Assembly: GCF_014195535.1 (NCBI RefSeq)
Contig: NZ_JACIBY010000020.1
Span: 1 to 64,000, forward strand
Source: Runella defluvii
Lineage (GTDB): Bacteria; Bacteroidota; Bacteroidia; Cytophagales; Spirosomataceae
Direction of reading: 5' to 3'
Length of the DNA: 64,000 bases
Within the stretch, counting starts at the first letter, position 1. Every line of letters begins with the position of its first letter. The notes below the pieces were generated by a model. That model ran no database searches and was not told the DNA's origin. It saw only the letters and a list, made by a program, of their open reading frames with translations. Positions 24,250 to 31,357 of this stretch are shown one piece after another. The position numbers and the translations under genes are program-made.

Positions 24250-27200
24250 TTATGCCGTGGGTTCGGCCTCGGCGGTTGGCGCCTGAGCTTTCTTCTCCAC
24301 AGGTTTGATATTGCTCGATAAATACGAATAAATAGCGGGAATGATGTAGAGCGTCAAGATGGTCGAGAACAACAATCCACCTACCACCGAAATCCCCATT
24401 GAAACACGGCTTTCAGAACCTGCTCCCAAGGCCAATGCAATCGGCAAAATACCTAGAATAGCACACAAACTCGTCATAACAATCGGGCGGAAACGGGCTA
24501 CTGCTGCTTCCCTTACTGCTTGCAATTTATTGATGCCTGACTCTTTTCGCTGGTTGGCAAATTCCACAATCAAAATCCCGTTTTTGGTCACAAGCCCTAC
24601 CAACGTAATGATTCCGATTTGGCTAAAAATATTGAGGGTTTGACCAAAATCCCAGAGCGACAACAACGCACCACAAACTGCCAAAGGTACCGTCAAAAGG
24701 ATAATAATCGGGTCAACAAAACTTTCAAACTGCGCGGCCAAAATGAGGTAAATCAACACCAAGGCCAACCCAAAGGCAAATAAAAGGCTAGAAGAACTAT
24801 CTTTAAACTCCCGCGACTGCCCGTCGAGGGCTGTGGTATATGATTCGTCCAACACACCTTTCGCAATGCGATCCATTTCATCCAAAGCTTTTCCTAAAGT
24901 AACCCCCTTGGCCAAACCTGCGGTAATGGTAGCTGCCGATGATCGGTTGAAACGGAACAACTGAGGCGGCGAACTTTGCTCGGTAAGTTTCACAAAATTA
25001 TCAAGCTGAATCAACTCTCCACGGTTACTTTTTACGAATAATGATTTCAAATCCATCAAATCATCACGGTCTGTACGGTCAATTTGTCCAATGACTTGGT
25101 ATTGTTTTCCGTTCATCAAGAAATAACCAAATCGGCGACCTGAAAGACCCAATTGTAAGGTTTGGGCAATGTCTTGGATGGAAACTCCCAGGTTTTGAGC
25201 TTTATCACGGTCAATTTCGAGGCGAATTTCAGGCTTGGTAAACTTCAAATTGATGTCCGTTCCTACAAACATCGGACTTTCGTTCACGCGTTTCATCAAC
25301 TCAGGAATCACCGCCCGCAATTTCTCGTAACTCGTAGCTTGTACAACGTACGACACAGGAAAACTACTTCCTCCCCGTTGCCCCGTTTGAATGGTTGGAT
25401 CTTGCAAAACAAACGATTTCGCCCCCGACAGTTTCGCCACTTTTGCTTGTACTGCATCAGCGATTTCCATTTGCGACCGTTGGCGCATCATAGGCTCACT
25501 CAACACCACCCGAACGAAGCCCGTATTGGTCGCATTGGTTGAGAATCCTGGCGCAGTAATCGTGATTAAAGCATCGCGTTCGTTGGCTTTTACTTCATCT
25601 TCCACTACTTTCCCAAACATTTTGAGGTAGCGATCGGTAAAATCAAAGGTAGCGCCTTCTTGCATGGTCAACGACACCCGAAACCCACGGCGGTCTTCCA
25701 TGGGAGCCAATTCGGAAGGAATGGCTTCATATTTGAACAAGGCATAAATCACCCCTACGAACGCTACCATCAGCACCCATGCCATCCAACGGATTGTCAT
25801 GAAAGAAGCCAATGACGACTCGTATGCGTTGTTCAACCACAAAAAGAATGGTTCCGTAACACGGTACAACCAAGGTTGTGAGTGGCTCGATTTTAGCAAT
25901 TTTGAGCTCAACATCGGCGTCAGTGTCAGCGACACAAAAGCCGAAATAATGACGGAGCCAGCTACCACAATCCCAAATTCGCGGAACAAGCGTCCCGTTA
26001 CCCCTTGTAAGAAAATGATGGGTAAGAACACCGCCGCCAAGGTGACAGTTGTTGAAATAATGGCAAAATAAATTTCTTTAGAACCCTCAATCGCAGCCTC
26101 TCGTGGCGAAAGCCCTTCTTCGATTTTGGTATAAATATTTTCTAAAACTACAATCGCATCGTCCACCACCAGACCAATCGAAAGTACGATTCCAAGTAGG
26201 GTCAATACATTGATGGAAAAGCCCATGATGTACATCAAGAAGAACGTCCCGACCAAGGATACGGGAATCGCCGTCAATGGAATGATGGTACTACGCCAGT
26301 CGCGCAAGAAGATAAAGATAATCAAGGCCACCAGAATGAAGGCGGTAATGATGGTTTCTTCTACTTCCAAAATAGAAAGACGCACCGAGCGGGTATAGTC
26401 AAAGCCAATCGCCGCAACAATATCAGGTGGAAGGTCTTTTCTAATTTGGTCAATGCGTTTATAAACCTCATCTACAATCGCAATCTGGTTGGCACCAGGC
26501 TGAGGCACAACGGCCACGCCCACCATCGGAACGCCATCGCGGCGCATCAGGGTACGTTCGTTTTCGGGCGCTAGTTCTGCCCTACCTACGTCCATGAACT
26601 TCACCACGCGATCCGATTCTTCTTTGACAATCAGGTTATTAAATTCGTCAACGGTGGTCAAACGTCCCAGCGTACGCACCGTAAGCTCGGTAGTTGCGCC
26701 TTCAATCGAACCCGATGGAAGCTCAATGTTTTGGCGTGTCAAGGCGTTCAACACGTCGATAGCCGTAAGGCGATACGAAGCCAATTTGAGCGGGTCAATC
26801 CACAAACGCATGGCGTAGCGTTTCTCTCCCCAAATTTGAATCGAACTTACCCCCGAAATGGTCTGCAAACGTTCCTTTACTTGGCGTTCTACAATGTCGT
26901 TCAAATCCAGCATCGAGCGTTTATCGCTCTTCACGTTCATGAAGAAAATGGGGTTTGAATCCGCATCAGCTTTGGAAACAATCGGCGGGTCAATATCGCG
27001 CGGTAATAAGCCCAACGAACGAGACACGCGGTCGCGCACGTCGTTGGCTGCCGTTTCCAAATCCACGCCCAAATCAAATTCCACGGTAATGTTACTGCGC
27101 CCATCGCGGCTGGCCGACGTCAGGGTCTTAATCCCCGAAATCCCGTTGATAGATTCCTCCAACGGTTCGGTGATTTGGGATTCAATAATCTCGGCGTTTG

Positions 27201-27363
27201 CCCCCGTATAATTGGTCATTACGTTGATCACGGGTGGATCCACGCTCGGGTACTCACGCACGCCAAGGTACGAGAAGCCAATCAACCCGAAAATAATGAT
27301 GATGAGCGACATCACCACTGCCAATACGGGTCGTTGAATGCTGGTTGTTGATAATGATGCCAT
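24250..27363 (-). CDS. RND efflux pump, HAE1/AcrB family, 1037 aa
   Basis: Full length for an AcrB/MexB-type inner-membrane pump. The N-terminus is the typical first helix (R-P-V-L-A-V-V-M-S-L-I-I-I-I-F-G-L-I-G), followed by V-R-E-Y-P-S-V-D-P-P-V-I. Helix 4 has the proton-relay motif G-L-V-V-D-D-A-I-V-V-L-E-N. The second half repeats the layout, with G-L-V-T-K-N-G-I-L-I-V-E-F-A-N-Q. It would export drugs, bile-like compounds or toxic metabolites with the adaptor gene 12 bp upstream. No TolC-type outer-membrane channel is encoded here, so that part must come from elsewhere. The C-terminal tail is Ala, Glu and Pro rich. Confidence 0.96.
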   Translation of the reverse strand: MASLSTTSIQRPVLAVVMSLIIIIFGLIGFSYLGVREYPSVDPPVINVMTNYTGANAEIIESQITEPLEESINGISGIKTLTSASRDGRSNITVEFDLGVDLETAANDVRDRVSRSLGLLPRDIDPPIVSKADADSNPIFFMNVKSDKRSMLDLNDIVERQVKERLQTISGVSSIQIWGEKRYAMRLWIDPLKLASYRLTAIDVLNALTRQNIELPSGSIEGATTELTVRTLGRLTTVDEFNNLIVKEESDRVVKFMDVGRAELAPENERTLMRRDGVPMVGVAVVPQPGANQIAIVDEVYKRIDQIRKDLPPDIVAAIGFDYTRSVRLSILEVEETIITAFILVALIIFIFLRDWRSTIIPLTAIPVSLVGTFFLMYIMGFSINVLTLLGIVLSIGLVVDDAIVVLENIYTKIEEGLSPREAAIEGSKEIYFAIISTTVTLAAVFLPIIFLQGVTGRLFREFGIVVAGSVIISAFVSLTLTPMLSSKLLKSSHSQPWLYRVTEPFFLWLNNAYESSLASFMTIRWMAWVLMVAFVGVIYALFKYEAIPSELAPMEDRRGFRVSLTMQEGATFDFTDRYLKMFGKVVEDEVKANERDALITITAPGFSTNATNTGFVRVVLSEPMMRQRSQMEIADAVQAKVAKLSGAKSFVLQDPTIQTGQRGGSSFPVSYVVQATSYEKLRAVIPELMKRVNESPMFVGTDINLKFTKPEIRLEIDRDKAQNLGVSIQDIAQTLQLGLSGRRFGYFLMNGKQYQVIGQIDRTDRDDLMDLKSLFVKSNRGELIQLDNFVKLTEQSSPPQLFRFNRSSAATITAGLAKGVTLGKALDEMDRIAKGVLDESYTTALDGQSREFKDSSSSLLFAFGLALVLIYLILAAQFESFVDPIIILLTVPLAVCGALLSLWDFGQTLNIFSQIGIITLVGLVTKNGILIVEFANQRKESGINKLQAVREAAVARFRPIVMTSLCAILGILPIALALGAGSESRVSMGISVVGGLLFSTILTLYIIPAIYSYLSSNIKPVEKKAQAPTAEAEPTA

Positions 27364-27375
27364 GATAATTTTGTT

Positions 27376-28482
27376 TTACTTCTTAATATCTACTTCTCCA
27401 CCTGCTTTCACTTGCAAGATACCCGAAGTAATGAGGGTATCGCCTGGCATCAAGCCCTTGGTAATTTCGATTGTTTTATCATTACGAATCCCAATCTCTA
27501 CTGAAATTGTTTCGGCTTTGTTATTCTTCACGATAAAGACACGGTGCCCACGAAGGTCAGGAATAACGGCTTCGGTAGGAACGATGATGGCATTCGGTTT
27601 GGCATTTAGGATGATTTCTACGCGCGCAAATGCACCAGGCACTAACTTACGCCCAGGATTGGGGCTAGTAGCGCGAAGGGTAAGTGTACGGGTACTTGGG
27701 TCAATCTTTGGCTCAACGGCATATACTGTCCCACGGTATTTTTCTTCTCCTCCTTCGGTCGAGAACGTAATGCCTGTTCCCTTACGAACACTTGTAGCGT
27801 ATTTAGCAGGCACCGAGAAGTCGAGTTTGGCAGGATTTACGTTGGTGAGGGTAGCAATGCGGGTAGCATTGTTTACGTAACTTCCCGAACTAATGTAGCG
27901 CAAACCGACCGTTCCATCAAAAGGCGCTTTGATGACTGTTTTCGCAATTTGGGCTTTCAAGTTCTCAATATCGGCGTTCATACTGTTCAAGTTGGTCAAG
28001 CTGATGTCATAATCACGCTGGCTAATGGCCTCTTTTTCCAACAATCGTTTCTGACGCTCTTCGTTTACTTCGGCCAATTTTTTCTGGTATTCCAATTTTT
28101 GAAGTTGAGCCTGTAAATCGGCATCATTGATACGAATCAAGACTGTCCCTTTTTGGATATAGTCTCCTTCTTTAAAATTGATAGAAGTAATCCGACCAGC
28201 AATTTCACTTCGGATTTCTACCTCTTCATTCGCAATAATCGTACCTGTAGAAAGAATTTTCTCCTCAATTCGTTGGCTTGCTACCACCAAAATCTCAATG
28301 GGAGCTGGCCCGCCTGCTTTACCTGGGGCTCCACCTTTAGCACCCGCGCCCGCATTTTTTCCTGCTCCCGCTCCTTTTTCCTCTTTTTTGGAGGCGTATT
28401 CTTTTAAACGAGGGTAAAAGGCTAAACCAGTAATAAGTAGAATAACTAAAATTGTGACAACGGTTTTTACGGGCTTGCTCAT
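27376..28482 (-). CDS. Periplasmic adaptor (HlyD/MFP family) of RND pump, 368 aa
   Basis: One N-terminal membrane anchor (T-V-V-T-I-L-V-I-L-L-I-T-G-L-A-F) is followed by a Gly/Ala/Lys-rich linker at residues about 32-58. Then come the first lipoyl half (I-T-S-I-N-F-K-E-G-D-Y-I-Q-K-G), a helical hairpin (about 110-175), the second lipoyl half (I-K-A-P-F-D-G-T-V-G) and beta-barrel and membrane-proximal domains. It forms the bridge between the pump and an outer-membrane channel. The pump gene follows 12 bp later. Confidence 0.95.
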   Translation of the reverse strand: MSKPVKTVVTILVILLITGLAFYPRLKEYASKKEEKGAGAGKNAGAGAKGGAPGKAGGPAPIEILVVASQRIEEKILSTGTIIANEEVEIRSEIAGRITSINFKEGDYIQKGTVLIRINDADLQAQLQKLEYQKKLAEVNEERQKRLLEKEAISQRDYDISLTNLNSMNADIENLKAQIAKTVIKAPFDGTVGLRYISSGSYVNNATRIATLTNVNPAKLDFSVPAKYATSVRKGTGITFSTEGGEEKYRGTVYAVEPKIDPSTRTLTLRATSPNPGRKLVPGAFARVEIILNAKPNAIIVPTEAVIPDLRGHRVFIVKNNKAETISVEIGIRNDKTIEITKGLMPGDTLITSGILQVKAGGEVDIKK

Positions 28483-28594
28483 TGGTTAGTAAATAGTAAT
28501 AAATATCTGCTTAGTAGAGGTTCAGATAAGGTAACACCATAATTAGGCAAAAAAGGTCGCTTTCGCGGCTGGCATCGACGAATTTGTTTTTTGT

Positions 28595-28717
28595 GTCGCT
28601 TAAAAGAAACAAAAAAGCGACGCTCTTGGAGCGCCGCCTTTACGTATATAGTACACAAACGCTAGCTTATCGACGAATATTCAACGTAAACGTCTTATAG
28701 TTCTCGCTTGGTTTGAT
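28595..28717. repeat. 123-bp direct repeat, copy A
   Basis: Matches 29303-29425 at all but one base (28662). It contains the last 17 codons of the DUF4843-like lipoprotein gene plus its terminator, but not the rest of that gene. With copy B it brackets the small membrane-protein gene at 28743-29159. A shorter stretch before it (near 28543-28562) also resembles the start of copy B, suggesting further rearrangement. Confidence 0.9.
28610..28638 (-). terminator. Duplicated terminator (copy A)
   Basis: On the minus strand, stem GCGGCGCTC/GAGCGTCGC (one mismatch) with a CAA loop, then TTTTTTG. It is identical to the terminator at 29318-29346 and would serve the small membrane-protein gene. Confidence 0.7.
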
Positions 28718-28742
28718 GTCGAATGAACACTGCTTTTATCCC

Positions 28743-29159
28743 TTAACTAAATATCCTAACGCCGCGAATTACTGCCAAATACCAAACTAAAATCATCATT
28801 GGTATCATGACAATACAATATAACAAAATAACATTCCTTATTTGGGGGGGGTAAGTTTTCCATTGTTTATACTCAAGAAAAAATCCTATCACCAAATTAG
28901 AAACACCCGTCGATAGTATCAAATACCTTAGCAACAGATTTTCAGTTAATAGTGCAGGATAAATTATTGACCCTCCCAAGACAATTAGAGCAGTTGGGTT
29001 AGTTTTCCAAAATTTATGTTCAAAAAAAAGACCTAACCCTAAAGCAGAGATACCCGCCAATAATATTACATACCTTAACAACAAGTATTCAGAAAATACA
29101 GAAAAATAAATAGTCGCAGTTCCTAAGCAAATCAGGGTTAACTTGTATATTTTTTTCAT
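28743..29159 (-). CDS. Small membrane protein with internal duplication, 138 aa
   Basis: About four to five hydrophobic segments cover most of the protein. Two halves of about 40 residues repeat each other: S-E-Y-L-L-L-R-Y-V-I-L at about 23-33 corresponds to T-E-N-L-L-L-R-Y-L-I-L at about 70-80, and E-H-K-F-W-K-T to E-Y-K-Q-W-K-T. I do not recognise the family. The gene lies between two 123-bp direct repeats that carry the 3' end of the neighbouring lipoprotein gene, so it probably entered or was rearranged here after the Sus operon existed. The DNA is more A/T-rich than its neighbours. Confidence 0.65.
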   Translation of the reverse strand: MKKIYKLTLICLGTATIYFSVFSEYLLLRYVILLAGISALGLGLFFEHKFWKTNPTALIVLGGSIIYPALLTENLLLRYLILSTGVSNLVIGFFLEYKQWKTYPPQIRNVILLYCIVMIPMMILVWYLAVIRGVRIFS

Positions 29160-29302
29160 TTTATGTTGTTTTTGGGAAAGTTAATAACTGATTGAAAAAT
29201 AGCAAAGCAAACTCATTATAATCTCGTTCGTTAATAAAAACCATAATAAACATCTACTAATTAGTGATTATTATTGGGGAGTACTAGAATATAGGCAAGA
29301 AG

Positions 29303-29425
29303 GTCGCTTAAAAGAAACAAAAAAGCGACGCTCTTGGAGCGCCGCCTTTACGTATATAGTACACAAACGTTAGCTTATCGACGAATATTCAACGTAAACG
29401 TCTTATAGTTCTCGCTTGGTTTGAT
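29303..29425. repeat. 123-bp direct repeat, copy B
   Basis: The resident copy: it spans the last codons of the lipoprotein gene at 29375-29878 and its terminator. Copy A lies 708 bp to the left. Confidence 0.9.
29318..29346 (-). terminator. Terminator of the second SusCD operon (copy B)
   Basis: A stem of nine pairs with one mismatch (29325-29333 with 29337-29345), a 3-nt loop and a downstream T-run on the minus strand, 29 bp past the lipoprotein stop. Confidence 0.75.
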
Positions 29426-29878
29426 TTGGTCGTTACCCGTCAATGTCAACACCAATGGAAAGTTTTGGGTAGCCGCAACGGTCGTTGGAATACCTTCCAA
29501 AATCTCAAACTTGATGTAAGCAGAGCTGCTGTTGGCAGGAATCGTCACCGAACCTTTGCTTTCCAAAATACGATAGTTGATATTTTCAACTGCCGTGCTT
29601 TTTGCCGCATCAATGACGTAGCCAAGTGTGGTAGCTTCTGGACGTTGTGCTCCTACCAATTGCACCAAAATACTGTCTCTTTTGAGTAATTGACGAATGG
29701 TACGCTGCGCTGCACCATTAGATACGTTGTTGGTGGGCTGAGTAGCAAACCCTGTACGTGGGTTTTTGAACTCTACCACTGGAGCCATATCGTACGTCCA
29801 AGAAGGATTTTCAAAGCATGACGTAAGTGACAACGCCATTGCTCCTACTACTAAAAATTGGATGAATTTATTTTTCAT
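29375..29878 (-). CDS. DUF4843-like lipoprotein of a Sus operon, 167 aa
   Basis: From the ATG at 29878 (MKNKFIQFLVVGAMALSL) the lipobox L-T-S-C ends the signal peptide, so the product is lipid-anchored. The mature region is beta-rich, with V-E-F-K-N-P and a C-terminal N-Y-K-T-F-T-L-N-I-R-R. Proteins of this kind (DUF4843, Calx-beta-like) often follow SusD in Bacteroidota and are thought to sit at the cell surface with the glycan-binding complex. The family name is a moderate-confidence guess. An in-frame ATG at 29923 would overlap the SusD gene and lacks a secretion signal. Its last codons are duplicated at 28667-28717. Confidence 0.75.
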   Translation of the reverse strand: MKNKFIQFLVVGAMALSLTSCFENPSWTYDMAPVVEFKNPRTGFATQPTNNVSNGAAQRTIRQLLKRDSILVQLVGAQRPEATTLGYVIDAAKSTAVENINYRILESKGSVTIPANSSSAYIKFEILEGIPTTVAATQNFPLVLTLTGNDQIKPSENYKTFTLNIRR

Positions 29879-29929
29879 GTTTTGTTCAATGTTTAAGTAA
29901 CTGACTTGAGCCATCTTCTGCATTAGCTC

Positions 29930-31336
29930 TTAGTAACCACGGTTTTGCTTCAAGCTTGAGTTAAGTTGAACTTGAGCTGTAGGAAGTGGTGCTAAGATGC
30001 GGAAGTCATCGTAAGGAACCACAGCCGAAAGGCTCGCTTTGGTAATGGTTTGTCCACGACGCTTCAAATCAAAGAAACGGTGTCCTTCCAAGTACAATTC
30101 CAAACGACGCTCTACCATAATGGCTTCAATCAAATCAGCTCCTTTCACTGTAGCAGCTACTGGCGTAGCTCCCGAACGGGTACGAATACGGTTCAAATCT
30201 GCCAAAGCCAAATCATCTTTTCCAGTAGCAGCATACGCTTCAGCACGGATAAGAAGAACTTCGGAGAAACGAATTACAGGAATATTATCCGTAAAAGGCC
30301 CTCTTGAACCTGGATATTTGCGGCTAAATACCACCGATTCTCCACCTTTTACCCCTGCAAACATCGCTTGTGTACGACGAACGTCTGTTGCTTCGTACAA
30401 GGCAAGTAGCTCGTTGGTAGGAACAACATCCGCCCAGTTACCTGTTGTCAAGTTAGTAGTCAACGAGTGCATTGATTCGTTAGCACCTAAGCTTTCGGTA
30501 GCTTGAACGTAGTTGATTTCAAAAAGTGACTCTGTATTTGGCGCGCTAGTAAAAGCAGCAGCGTAGTTGGCACCCGTCGCCAACGCTGCACCGTTAGGAG
30601 CATCAAGTGCCGCAGTAGCATAAGTAATAGCATCTGCGTATTTTTCCCAATAGAGGTAAACGCGTGCCAAGAGGGCATTCGCCGCCGCTTTGTTGGCACG
30701 AAGACGGTTACCCGTGGCAGGGAACAACGCAATCGCTTCTTTCAAATCTTTTTCGATCAATTGATACGTTTCCTCAATCGTTGCGCGAGATTTAAAATCT
30801 GCTTTGGTAACGTCGTCTGTAGGTTCGGTACGCAAAATCATTCCCAAGTTTGCTCCACCCACTACTTTGGTAGGCTCGTAGCAAAATACCCGCGCCATAT
30901 CAAAGTACAACAAAGCACGCAAAAACAACGCTTCTGCTTTAATCTGCGCTTTTTCTGCTTCATTCGTGTTAGCGCCACCAATGCCTTTAATGATAAAGTT
31001 GGCTTCGTTAATAGCCGCATAATTGTCCCAAAACGCCTGCATGTGGGCACTTGGAGCATTTACACGCTCATTGAAAAAACGGTTTGAGTTTGTATTGGTC
31101 AAACGAACGTTATCCGCCATGATTTCAGGAGCAATCATCAACCGTGCTCCGTAGTAGGTATTTGGCTGTAAACGGTCATACACCGAAATCAAAAGGGCAC
31201 GCACTCCAGTAATATCAGTCAAAGCTACTTCTGTACTTATCGACTGTTTTGGCTCTGTATTGAGCAAGTCGCTACACGATGTAGCCACCATTGCCAATAC
31301 CACCAACGATATATTTTTAAGTTGTTTTGTCAACAT
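29930..31336 (-). CDS. SusD/RagB family outer-membrane lipoprotein, 468 aa
   Basis: A lipobox (A-T-S-C) follows a 20-residue signal peptide, then the SusD N-terminus C-S-D-L-L-N-T-E-P-K-Q. TPR-like helices and the closing R-F-S-E-V-L-L-I-R-A-E-A-Y and R-R-L-E-L-Y-L-E-G-H-R-F-F-D-L-K-R-R-G motifs are typical. It caps the SusC barrel encoded 21 bp upstream and binds the imported substrate. No glycan can be deduced because no glycoside hydrolase is adjacent. Confidence 0.95.
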   Translation of the reverse strand: MLTKQLKNISLVVLAMVATSCSDLLNTEPKQSISTEVALTDITGVRALLISVYDRLQPNTYYGARLMIAPEIMADNVRLTNTNSNRFFNERVNAPSAHMQAFWDNYAAINEANFIIKGIGGANTNEAEKAQIKAEALFLRALLYFDMARVFCYEPTKVVGGANLGMILRTEPTDDVTKADFKSRATIEETYQLIEKDLKEAIALFPATGNRLRANKAAANALLARVYLYWEKYADAITYATAALDAPNGAALATGANYAAAFTSAPNTESLFEINYVQATESLGANESMHSLTTNLTTGNWADVVPTNELLALYEATDVRRTQAMFAGVKGGESVVFSRKYPGSRGPFTDNIPVIRFSEVLLIRAEAYAATGKDDLALADLNRIRTRSGATPVAATVKGADLIEAIMVERRLELYLEGHRFFDLKRRGQTITKASLSAVVPYDDFRILAPLPTAQVQLNSSLKQNRGY

Positions 31337-31357
31337 GTCTTTTACGATGGTTTGAAA

